From Styela clava (lineage: Eukaryota > Chordata > Ascidiacea > Stolidobranchia > Styelidae): DNA of 64,000 nt. The notes under the pieces are model-generated. The model was not told the origin of the DNA. It did not search any database and worked only from the letters and a program-made list of their open reading frames with translations. A program made the position numbers and the translations under genes. The DNA is taken from positions 6,200,001-6,264,000 of the forward strand of contig NC_135250.1 of assembly GCF_964204865.1 (NCBI RefSeq), in the 5' to 3' direction. Shown here piece after piece: positions 40,986 to 52,490 of the stretch (position 1 is its first letter; each line of letters starts with the position of its first letter).

Positions 40986-43900
40986 TTTATAATTATCTGT
41001 GGATAAATGAAAATTAGTTACAAAATAACTCGTATTTTGAGCCTTCGTTAGCTAAGTTCCAGTCCGACTAACAATTCCATTTGTAACTGGCTTCCAGTAG
41101 AGATTTGAAAACTCACTCAAAATAAAATGATTATGGCGATCGTTGTAGGAAACGTGCAATAACTCTTGGTTCTCCAACGTTATTGTCGCAACGAATTTAG
41201 CGTCGGTAATTGAATCAAGTCGCTTGCGTTATGACGCCGCTAACCACGTTGTCGACGCCACCACCTCAATCAACAAAAAGTAATTTTTCTCTCCGCTACG
41301 TGACATTTTAAGCGAATGTACATATTTTGTTACATTAGATTCGGGCAGAGTTAGGAATTTGGGAACTACTTGTATAAAATCAAAACATGGGGAAAACGTC
41401 ATAAAAATATAAATCAGGTTATCAAACCAACGTTCATGAAATGCTGCTCCATCTCATACTGCAAAAAGTCTAATACTAATTTTTTGGCACCGACGTCTAT
41501 CATGAATAACAGCATAATATTTCACATCTACCTAATCAATAAAATAAGCTAATTAAAATAAATAATATTGAAGAAATATTCTATCTATATTTTGCTTGTT
41601 TGCTTTGGCCAAGCTTTTGATACAAATATACTCATGCATATTTTCTAAATGATTAAACTAGTTGCTGGGATGAAGCCACCCAGGTCGAATATGAATATCC
41701 ATATCTTATTTTACTTATTTATTCCATATTTTTGGCAAAATATTCAATTTATATTTTGTTCGTTCTCCCGGGCATAACCTTGATACATTAATATAACTAT
41801 GTATCATACTCGAATGCTCATGCACAATAAGCTATTTTCTGACTTGTTAAAGCACCCTGTTGCCAGAAAATCTCTTCTCCTATTTCAGATAATTCACTCT
41901 ACCACGTGTTGTCAATTTAGGCCGATTCTAATCAATAAAAATCGACAATTCTGACTGCAAGCAAGCTGTTCTTGTGTCAACAGTTGAGATAACAAGCATT
42001 ATCCTTAAAATATGCATGGTTCTGGGAAGTTCTTTTTCTATCTATGCAACCAACCAATTCAAATATAAAATATACATTTATATATGCTTAGTAATTTATC
42101 CTCACTGTTGGTGTGCAATTAAGGTTTTATAATGAACTCATTGTAGATAATATTATCATTGGGAAATCCATATTTTGTATAAATAAGCTTCGTTGCCATC
42201 GATTATGCTCATTAATAAAGACGGGAGTATAACGAATGAGATTCTTATGCTATGCACGGGCGTAAACAATTATATACAAGTCACGGGAGTTAGTATATGC
42301 ACATGTGACGAAACAAACATACCTCCGTGATTGATGTTATCTGTATTCTACGCAGTACTAAAAAATATATTCAGAAATTTAGACGTAGCAGATGAATTTG
42401 TTTTAAGCGAAAACAGAAGTACGGATCAACAAAAAAAAACATCAACACGCAATTTTTACTATTTGCCCCGTTCTTTACTTCTTTCAAATTATTTCTATTT
42501 TGCAATACTAATTGAATAAAAGCTATGACGTCAATACAATTTTTACAAGAACCATTTCAACAATTTGTTAAAACTTCAGTAATTTGATAATAAAAATGTT
42601 TAACTGGAAGAAAGAAAAAACGCGATGTTATTGGCGATTCTTGTTATTCACGCCAGCAACACGATGGATTGAGTGCCGTAGCTTGTAGTCGATTGTCGGT
42701 GAAGAAAATATAGCAGCAATGTTGCAAAGGGATGAATATAGGGTCCCACTTGCCATCCATTTGCATGACGTCATCCTCGTAGATTGGAACATATTGAACT
42801 GGTTAGTCGTGTTTATTCCTGGCCCTGGTATGGTCCTGCGCATATGCTAATTTAGGGCTGGGAATGGTTAACCGGTTAACCGATTTCAGATGGTTAACGG
42901 TTATGATTTATTTTAACCGTTAACTGACATCTCAGGTACAAATCATCTTCATGCCGTACAATATCGTCAAATATGATTACGTCATCGCAAATTTATCTCT
43001 TGCGGCGTTTAATTCAAAAAAATATTACTAACTGTGTGGGTAAGGAATCAATAAATGTGAAAAATAATGGAAGTACCGAGGTTGCTGATAATGAAAATTT
43101 ACAATGATAAATTCATGATCAGTTTTTCGGTCGATTTCGAAATATATTGTTCACGATTTCATTGCAAAATCGGATATTCAATGTCATACAACAAGTGTGC
43201 AGTTGATGCCGTATGATATATATATCGAAGCAGAATTTGCACATCGAACACTAAAAATTTGTCACATAAATGACGTTTAACAACGGAATCGGGTTTTCTA
43301 AAATATTTCCACATGCCCGAACCACGCTGCCTATCTTTTGCAGCTGAGGAATCATGAAACTATCTCGATTCGTGAATAATTTTGAGCGATACCGGGATGA
43401 GAACACGCGAAATTGCTTTATAATCATTGTAACGTAACAAGCTGAAATTATAATTATTACGTCAAACGTCACGCGGCGGTTAACCGGTTAATTTTACCCG
43501 GTTAACGGTTAAAGTGTTTTCCCTGAAATTCCCAGCCCTATTACATAAACTGTTTAATTCTAAAAACAAATTTCTTATTTGTTTTTTTTCTTCAAATATA
43601 GACCTATAATAATTCAGGCTGCAACCTGGAAACAGACTAACTAAACTGTCTAGTATATATAAAAGCAATATGCGTTGGAAACCTTCCTTACTTTTCATTC
43701 AAACTGACGTGGGGTATAGGTCAGTTAGATTCCATGCTGTGTTTGCTTTAACAAACTATCTCAAGGAAATTTACTTGCAAACTTTTTATATAAAAATACG
43801 AATTAAACCTACAGTCTCGAACTAGAAGGCCAACTACCGCAATAGGCTCTACAACCCTCAAATTTACAATAGTCGACTTGAAACCACACATTTCATGACA

Positions 43901-44998
43901 TTTCCGCTAATTATTTCAGAAGTACGCTAAGCTGAGGTTATTCGTTTTGCAATACATATCATGTAAAATCACCCAAAAAGTAAAAGGTTTTCTTTGGCAC
44001 AAGCTTACTCGAAGCTACTTTGTTGCGTAACAATTGTTTGAAATAATTTCCCCTGAGGAAATAACTTTACCAACAACATGGTTAAATATTGACCGCTGTT
44101 TTGATAGGCAATCCAATTAGAGTGGCCACAAGAATAATGAAATGAGTTTACAGTATTTTTTTGTGCTTGGAAATCGATAATTTGTTTTTACACATTTGTG
44201 AGGGAATATATCTTCCAATAATCGAAAATAATGAGAAATTACTTTATTCTGGAACGATTTGGAAATTCTATCTCTGAATTTCGTCAAAATTACTGATTAT
44301 GATTCCGTAACATTGATGTTATTCCTTCATATTTTGAATGTAAATTGTCAGTTTCTCCTATATATGTATAAGATTAACTAGTATTAGTGAATACATTGAT
44401 GTTAGATTTTGTGGTCTAGATCCGCCCCGATTTTGGTATAATATTTACTTGATGACGGTGTTAAAAATCCAAGTAATACAATTTTTTGTTGAAATAGTAT
44501 TTTCTTTCATGTTCTGGATTGAAATTCATCCTCCATGACGTGGAACCCCGGTAAACTTATAACTTTCTAAGCCATTCTATGACCATATTTGGATGAAATA
44601 TTGTTTTAAAATGAGATAATTAGAAATTAACAACAATTTGGTCAGAAATGTAGTATTATTAAAGGCCGAGTAATGCCGACATAATGAATAACGACACTCA
44701 TTTGGAAACTAATGAATAAACCACAAATTGCTCTATAATGACGTGAGAATATTTATGACGTCATTAGTATATTGCATGATGCCACTGTTCTTCTTGTCAT
44801 CTCCTTCTTGCTTCCTCGCAGTAATCCCGTCGTGGTGATTTCATCGCTAAGAAAATACATCGCCGGTAATCTAATTATGTGGAAACTTCAGGCCATAGTA
44901 TTGACCAAAGGGCAATTAAGCTTATTTAATCACTTTGTTAATTCAACTCAAGCTTAAAAAATCCTAACGATAAAATCACAGACATGTAATTACCACAG
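40986..44998. other. Gene-free stretch between RASL10-like gene and next gene
   Basis: Contains the 42853-43540 repeat element and AT-rich sequence. A possible 44-base exon (44822-44865) with a strong acceptor, reading NPVVVISSLRKYIAG, cannot be phased to the gene at 44999. A bidirectional promoter is possible, but nothing specific is seen. Confidence 0.45.
42853..43540. repeat. hAT-like element with GGTTAACC-rich ends
   Basis: Starts TAGGGCTGGGAATGG and ends AATTCCCAGCCCTA, with palindromic GGTTAACCGGTTAACC near the left end and AACCGGTTAA plus CCGGTTAACGGTTAA near the right. The outer end sequence is shared with the element at 33309-33702. No target-site duplication is preserved and no coding frame is present. 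Confidence 0.65.
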
Positions 44999-47900
44999 GA
45001 TGAAACTTACGACGATGACATTACTGCGATGGAATTGCAGTGAATCTTTTTGGGGGCTCCCGAAGTATGCGAACCAAGATGGCGGACATCGGAATGTAAT
45101 ATGTGTACTAGGTTAGGGTTAGGCCATAATTTTAGGTATAAATACTACGGGAGGCTCTTGGCTAGTCTTCGAACCGATAATAGGACTAAAATAAGAAAAA
45201 TTGGAAAAAAATTATCGCCTAACCCTAACCCCTAACCCATGTTACGTTCCGATGTCCGCCATCTTGGCTCGCATACTTCGGGAGCCCCTCTTTTTGAGTA
45301 CACTAAACTATTTCCACACTTACACACGCTCGTTTGTTTAACTATGGTCAACATTTCAAAATATTAGTTTTTCATCACTTGTCGGAATGCATATTTCAGA
45401 GGCAGTGATACTAAAAACTGACTCGAGGAGTATTCCTTAGTGGAAATTGTTGCTAAAAAAGGATGATAAGCAAGATGTTTAGTATGGGCTTATATTCCGA
45501 TTGATTCAATCCAATTTGGAGTTATATATTTCATTCGTCACATAAAAACTAATCGTGGACATTGAAATTGGAGTTACCCTAGCCAAGATAGTTTGATGGT
45601 TGATTAGAACTGTAGAATGTGTGGATTTATTTATGAAAATGATGTACATTAGCTGTCATCTTAAGTTAAGTTTATGGTGATGAATATAACAGTAGTTGTA
45701 TCAATAATTATCCGACATTTTGAGGCCAGCTGTGAAAAGATCGCACCAATTGTTTTTAGGCAACAGCTTCTAAACTGCAAGAATATAACAAGAGCCCAGT
45801 TGGTGTCATCGCTGCAAAGGGAACCGAAGTGCGAAAATTTTAAGCATTAGAGATAAGTATTTTCAAAAATCATTCACAAAAGTCCATCGCCCAGAGTAGA
45901 ACCTTTAGTGTATTTGCTTGTAAGACTATACGACAGAGCTGAACTCAATCTTTTCATCAACCCGGTAAATATCGAAGTTGTGAGCCTTACTGGAATGGAT
46001 TACTCAGTAATGCAAAGTAGTGAATTGGAAGGAACACACCGGGATGTAGTGGATATTGGTAAGGCGATAAATAATTAGTTAGACATAGAAACAAAGCCAT
46101 ACATGTTATACGAAAATCATAAAATTCAAACGATTTTCGCGATTGAGGCGCTGGTGTTTTGAGTTTGAAACAAGCATCAATTTTTTTGCGCGGGAAAGCT
46201 GACTACCTCACTAGCGGGAGAAAAATACATATACCTAAGCGTGGTATTTTGTGAGGATAAGTGATTATCTTGTGCAAAATTCCTCTATTGTTTTTAGATC
46301 TCGATAATGTCGAGCAAGACGATGCACTGCGGATGATGTATACCACAGGAGGTATAACTGTCAATATGGAGACTAATTTAGCTTTAAACTCCACTTCTGA
46401 AGATTCACAAGGTTAGATAGGGAATTTTAAGGTCATCTCAAAAAAATACTTATGCAGGTTTTGCGCTATATAGCTTAGTATCTTAATAATTGTAATTTTA
46501 TTGCGGATTTTCTAAAAATTTTAAATCTCGTAAAATGGTTAATTACTCAATCCCAGTACTTGTCTAATCAATGTTTTATGTAACGACGCAAATGTATTTG
46601 ATAACGTTAATCGGTCTTGTCAGATTGTGAGTATAGACTCTGTTGAAGTTAAAAATAAGAATAACTTCAAAATGTTTGTATTGCCAATGCCAACTGGTCG
46701 CGGGTGGATGATAGCGTGGAAATCGCTACCCCAGAGAAGTGATTAGGCTTCATCTAACAAATTTGCATAAGACGAAAACGTCTAAAATACTCTAGGTCCC
46801 CCCAGTGGAAAGGATTTCGCAATCCAGACTAAAAACGATTTTCTACGAGTATCGATTGAGAGGGAAAATCAAGGAGAAAGCTTGAGATTATACAGATGTA
46901 GATCACCATTCAGAGGAGCAAGTTCAAGATCAAATCTCGCGGATGTGACTTCTCCAACTACAAGCAGTGGATCGCCAGAAATTAGGTTTACTCACTACTG
47001 ATTTTACTCTGAAGTATTTGCCTTTGTTGCCAATGGTTTGGAAAACAAGTGCAGCCTCTCGTATTGTTCGGCTACTTTTTGTTTACGGTACAACTAGCAC
47101 TATCTTTATTAAATTATTTCATTCTACATAATTTGTTGTTTCGTAGAACACCAAGCGACGACGATTATCGTGAAAGTGAAGAATGGTGTGAAGAACTCAA
47201 ATTTGACGTCAACAATGCGGTAATGGGATCTTCCAGAGCTGAACACGCAAACCCCGATCCTGCAGGTAACGTCATCATATGACTCAACAAAATAAAAATA
47301 AGTTTTCTTGTGGGTTCCGTTACATTTGAACCCACGACAATTTCACCTTCATACTATTGCACATATGGATTTGTTTCTTGTTTTACGGATATTTGAACCC
47401 ATACTAACCCTAACCCATGGGTTTTAGCACCCGCATATAGATTGAACCAGCGGATATACACATGGGTTCAAATGTACGTGGGTTCAAATGTACGGTCACC
47501 CTTCTTGTGGTATTCGTTAATGAAGAGGTTTAACCATTATTGCCGTACCGCCTATACAAGATGTCACGGAATAAGAAAATGTGTAAAACTCTGAACTTAT
47601 TTCTAGCTACAAAATTATTCAATTAACTGAGAAATATTTTTAATGTTTGGGCTTTTTGGATAATAAATGCTCTCCTGCGCAATTCTAGCAGATTTGGCGG
47701 ATTTTCCTAGGAATGTTCACTCAACACAAGTCGCCATCTCTTTTATAAAAGTTCTACATATATATACGATTTCTTATTCATACTCTTTGTTGAGGCGAAG
47801 ATACCGTTAGACACAGTTTATCACGAAGTGTGGGTTTCCATTATATGCAATATCTGGCACCCAAGCTTAATTAGTTGGGACGTGCTTTGGTTCAGATGGC

Positions 47901-49497
47901 AGACCATTACTAACGGCATTTTATTAATTTCCATAGGTGACGAGAAGTCAAACCCCGGTGACGATGGATATTTTTCTCCGCCACGCATGGCACAACATCC
48001 CAATACCGTTCGAGTTTCAGCCGGCATGACTTCCGAAATTTCGTCTCACTCTTGCGAAGTCGATTTAAGAACTTTACTTCCAGAACATTGTCACCATGAT
48101 TATCCGACAACTTTTGACGTCATCAAAGATTTGCATGAACGATCATCGGTACATTCTTTATCTGACATCTTGGACGACTATCCTGAGGACGAGAGAAGGT
48201 AAGTCATGAACGTTACCACCCATGCACACGTACGGTATTATTAGGTTACTAAAGTGCTCAGTCGTGTGGAGAAAAAGAGCAATGTAACCGCGCTCTCAAA
48301 CTTGATTTAAAACGAATTTACTTCCACAATTTTCTAGAATATCGCAGTATGCAATTCCTCAAAACTTGATAGTAGATACGAAATAATTGTTTACCATAGT
48401 CTCTGAGATATCTAATTCGCAACCCATGATACTCATATTGTTTCGTTTTATTGTTCTTCTTTTGTAAAATCATCCACGGGGAGTGCCCGTGAGCCAAGTT
48501 TTTGCAACTTAGCGCGCGCCAATAATTCCTTGAGGCTATGAACCGCAGTATTGACAGCTAACAACGAATAATTTGGAGGTATTTTAACCACTTTTTTCAG
48601 GCAACGACATATCAGTGATCGTCATTCTGATCACGACAGTGACGATGAAATAGAAGGTCATCATAAAAGCATGTTTGCTTCACATAAACTTGCTATCACA
48701 GGAGTAGGATTATATTCTGTGCTTCTAGAATGCATCGGAACACCGAAATGGTTGAACGCAGGTAAAGGCAGCAAATTAAATATTTTTTGTGAAGACTACT
48801 TCTTGTGTTATAAATAAATAAATACTGACACTCCGCAAATCCTGATATATTTAGAATGCAGCATCTAATTTTAGTAGGGGCTTGCTCTTGCTCCAAACAA
48901 CGTTTCACACAAGCAGCCACTTAGGCAGTGGTGTTCCCACGTTGAGGGAGGCATTTTGGGGTTGAAACTTGTGACGTCATAATAATATTTCATTTTGTTT
49001 TGTATTCAATCTATACGCTATATTACATTTTTGCTAAATTTATTATGGCATCATGACGAATTAACATAAAATTTAAAATGCACTATGACGTCATAATTGA
49101 GTTACTGAAATTACGTAATTTGCTGTTATAAGTAAGTAAGTAACATTTTGAATTATTTGAAAGCAAGTGGAAAATACCACCAGAGCTCGATTTGGGCTGA
49201 GATTCTCTGGGATATGGAGTCTGTGTGGTCATTGCGCCCATTTTTAAAATTATTCATTTATTTAAAAAAAATACAGGTCTGACTGTAGGAGCAGCAGCTC
49301 TGATAGCATATGACGGAGCAAAGAAAAACAAGAAAGCAAAAAAAATTCCAAAGATTCTTGAAAAAATAAAAGGACCTTGGACCGAAGAAGACGAAATGAA
49401 AAATAGCAGAGGGTCACAGAAACGAAGAAACAAAAAAGGAAATAATGGAATTGTGGTTTCGGCATTGGTTGAAAAATTTCAGAATCTGTGGTTCTGA
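44999..49497 (+). CDS. Unrecognised multi-exon gene (possible death-effector-like N-terminus)
   Basis: Nine exons join in phase: 44999-45039, 45760-45828, 45895-46058, 46298-46411, 46796-46985, 47147-47265, 47937-48198, 48601-48761, 49277-49497 (TGA). They give 446 residues, or 436 if the Met at 45029 is the start. Residues about 14-55 form helices, ITRAQLVSSLQRE then LVYLLVRLYDRAELNLFI, which recall the last helices of a death effector domain (RxDL-like DRAEL). The middle is polar and Ser/Asp-rich with HHD/HSD clusters. Near the C-terminus come a hydrophobic segment, LAITGVGLYSVLLECIG, and a Gly/Ala-rich one, LTVGAAALIAY, followed by a strongly basic Lys tail. The 66-base intron 45829-45894 is unusually short. 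The exon chain is well supported by phase; the function is unknown and the domain idea is tentative. Confidence 0.72.
45053..45288. repeat. Family A MITE, copy A3, beside a splice donor
   Basis: A 236-bp foldback element, GGGGCTCCCGAAGTATGCG to CATACTTCGGGAGCCCC, flanked by a perfect 8-bp duplication TCTTTTTG (45045-45052, 45289-45296). The left duplication starts at the sixth base of the intron that begins at 45040. Confidence 0.92.
47313..47500. repeat. Family C MITE, copy C2, in an intron
   Basis: A 188-bp element, inverse in orientation to C1, from GGTTCCGTTACATTTGAACC to TTCAAATGTACGGTCACC. The 9-bp flanks TTTCTTGTG (47304-47312) and CTTCTTGTG (47501-47509) match at 8 of 9. A partial repeat of its end (GGGTTCAAATGTACG twice) makes it longer than C1. 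Confidence 0.88.
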
Positions 49498-50168
49498 GAA
49501 AATTGGACGTTCAAGAATTGCCAAAAAAGTTTATCATACAATTGTAAATAGGCTAGAAAACGTTTTTCTTATGCATAAACCACTTCTTGCCTTGTGCTTT
49601 GTCCGGAGCAACAAGTATTATCGCGTTATTTTGACAATTGATTCTCGTGTAAAGTTTGGTAAATTGAATCAATATTTTAGTTACAAAGTTACGACTCTCT
49701 AAGTTCAGGTTTTTGTGGTAGCGCCATAGAGTCGTCAATAGCACAGCTCTGATGATTATCAACATTGTGATATGATAGTTTATTTTGTATTTGTAATATA
49801 TTCTGAAGAACTTTTTTTCAAATGTTTTAGTAGTCTCTTATTCTCTTTTTTTGTATCCATTTCCTATTTTTTTTATTCTTTTCACTTCATCTTATCTATT
49901 ATTATAATAACTACTTAGCTTAGAAATTATCATTGTTCTTTACTTCGCACGAAAAATGGGCATTCTATTGCGCTGATGCGCTGAATGGTCATGGTCTTGT
50001 TGCGTCAAATGTTGAGGCAAGAGACAGGTTTATTCCCAAAATGTTCAGTAAACTTAAATTATTGAAACGTTAAATCCATAATATCGTTGTTTGGAATGCA
50101 ATCGGAGAATAAAACAAACTAATATACATATATATATATACTGGGGTAATATGCTTCACAACATTTTT
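49498..50168. other. 3' flank of the unrecognised gene
   Basis: AT-rich sequence with an AATAAA at 50108-50113 that could serve the upstream gene. No other feature is supported. Confidence 0.4.
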
Positions 50169-50377
50169 GGTACTCCCGTAGTCAGGTTAGGGTTAGGCCA
50201 TAATTTTATTCCGATTTTTCTTATTTTATTTCTATTACAAGTTCGGGGACTGTCTGAGTTAGCCAAGTGAATATCCCCCTACCCATAGGTTTCAGTCCCT
50301 TTCTTTACACAACTTGATGTAAAGTAGGCGAACAAAATTAGTTACCTCCATATTGGTACACATACTCCTGGATCGCC
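50169..50377. repeat. Family B MITE, copy B3
   Basis: A 209-bp element, GGTACTCCCGTAGTCAGG to ACTCCTGGATCGCC, with flanks ACATTTTT (50161-50168) and ACTTTTTT (50378-50385) matching at 7 of 8. Same orientation as B1. Confidence 0.85.
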
Positions 50378-50729
50378 ACTTTTTTGGTACATTTCTCTCT
50401 CGTCCTATTTCGAAACCCTCCATTCTTCCCCTGGGGAGAAGACTATGCTTACATTTGTTGTCCAATCATTAGCTCGTGATGCGCGCACTCCGGCTTTTGT
50501 ACATTTCAATTAGTTTCAAGTGTTCACATAAATATGTATTACAGTACTACTACTACATAAAAGTAAAGAATATTAGTAATAAATACTACACACAAACACA
50601 AAGTGTAATTTCTTTCTTGTCAGGAATTCATCTCCGTATGGAAAAGCCGAGTTATCGTAACAGTTTACAAGTTTTTTTCAACAATGACTTATCCGAAATA
50701 GAATATCTTGTCCCCGCCGTAATATTTTC

Positions 50730-50953
50730 GGAACACCCGAAGTATGTAGACCAAGATGGCGGACACCGGAACGTAGTATGTGTACCGGGTTAGGGTTAGG
50801 CCATAATTTACTACAATTTTCCTTATTTCAGTTCTATAGACTATCCAAGTGACTCCCGTAGTATTTGTACATAAAATTATGGCCTAACCCTAACCCGATA
50901 CACATACTACGTTCCGGTGTCCGCCATCTTGGTTCACATACTTCGGGAGTACC
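50730..50953. repeat. Family A MITE, copy A4
   Basis: A 224-bp foldback element, GGAACACCCGAAGTATGTAG to ACATACTTCGGGAGTACC, with a perfect 8-bp duplication ATATTTTC at 50722-50729 and 50954-50961. Both arms carry the AAGATGGCGGACACCGG core. Confidence 0.92.
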
Positions 50954-51407
50954 ATATTTTCTACATACGCATTGGTTGGCGCTTGCCTGGAGCCTTGTTT
51001 ATTATCGGTCAGTAATTAATTCATTCCAGATCCTCTGTCAATTCCAACTCATTTATCTTTCAGTTCAATTCTGGTTAAATGATTTGCCAGAAACAAAGTA
51101 CTAAAATACCCAGATTTATAGCTTTTCATTCTCTGAAATAGCAGTTAGTGTTCAAATGTATATTTTAAATAGGAAATATTCCCACCATCAGTTTAAACAT
51201 ATTCCGAGTAATTGTAACCCTAAAAATGTAATTCTTACCGAGATAATCACTACGCGGTAGTGATTCAACAATTGTGGAATGCACAAATTACGCGGAAGGC
51301 GAGAAGTAATTGGGAAAAATGTTTTAAACGTGAGGCTATTTTTGGAAATAAGTGCAGACGTGTTTAAGGGTATTGACCTCGGGTAATGTACTAGAAATCC
51401 AAGTAAA

Positions 51408-51840
51408 ACAGTCACTTTGCGTTTCTGATTTATATTACGACGTCATGTTTTGATTATGACGTCATATTCTGGAAATTTCAAACACGGTAGGTCTTAGAAG
51501 TGATCAGTGAATATTTAGAAATACGTGCCAAATGATTGATAATTCACAAAAACTTTGCGATGGCGAATTGTTGTTGGCAATCCTGATTGACCATGAATTT
51601 TTAAAAGGAAAATTTAGTAGAGAGCAGTCACTTTGTGTTTCTGGTTCATATTATGACGTCATGTTTTGATTATGACGTCATATTCAAAAAAATAATGCAA
51701 TTTTGTAGTGTTACTAATTAAACACGCTAGGTCTTATAAGTGATCAACGACTATTTAGAAATTCTTTGCAAATGATTGATTATTCACAAAAAATACAATG
51801 GCGGATTGTTGTTGGAAATCGTGATTGACACAACATTTTT
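51408..51840. repeat. Two-unit tandem duplication with TGACGTCA palindromes
   Basis: Units 51408-51600 and 51628-51840 share TTTCTG(A/G)TT and ATATTA, CGTCATGTTTTGATTATGAC with GTCATATT, GTAGGTCTTA/CTAGGTCTTATAAGTGATCA, CAAATGATTGAT and a GGCG(A/G)ATTGTTGTTGG block. Each has two CRE-like sites: TGACGTCA at 51457-51464, 51654-51661 and 51673-51680, and a one-base variant near 51438. It could be a regulatory duplication or part of a repeat. Confidence 0.75.
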
Positions 51841-52490
51841 TGAAAGTGAGCTTTGCCATATATTGCCCTCAACTATCGCTAAGCACAACGTACTATTAGG
51901 TGTAGCGATGCCACTAACAAACACAACATCCAATACATGTAGATTATGAGAATAATCGAAACCTAAATGAATCGCAAAAACCTCCGAAGAAAAGACAAAA
52001 AAGTCTTCCGTGTTTTTCGTCCATTGCTGTGGTTGCGACCAGGGACGCTCTAGTTAAATTTTTTAATTTCCTTCAAGCTGCTTTCACGACCTTTTCTTTC
52101 CATTATTCAATCAATATTCAACTCATTGATGATTCACAAAATTTTCAAATAAGATAACTTTATATTGCTGGTATAAATTAAATGAATTCACAGTGGAAAA
52201 ATAATATTAATGAATAATTGACATAAATAATTAATGAGGAATTTAATTAGAATAATTATTCAGGTTTCAGGTTGTGATATTGCCATTTCAACTTTAGAAA
52301 TTATGCTCGATTATTTATTCTAAAGCGAAGTAAAATCGGCTGCAACTAATAATGGACAACATTCATTTTTTCCAGAATATACAGTTGCAGCTTTCCAGTT
52401 ATGGCCCATGTTTAAAAAAAACAATAATATATCACAATGACTTCATGAACCTGACAAAATTTTTCACAGTGATTGAAAGTTTTTTTAAAT
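51841..52490. other. Gene-free stretch below the secreted-protein gene
   Basis: AT-rich 3' flank of the minus-strand gene. An AATAAA on the minus strand near 52310 could be its poly(A) signal. Nothing else is supported. Confidence 0.4.

Noticed and set aside
44822-44865. A 44-base exon-like segment, NPVVVISSLRKYIAG, with a strong pyrimidine-rich acceptor
   Set aside because: Its phase-1 end does not match the phase-0 start at 44999, and no intermediate exon was found. It may belong to an alternative transcript.
50865-51104. 79-codon open frame
   Set aside because: It starts inside MITE A4 and continues into flank; repeat-derived.
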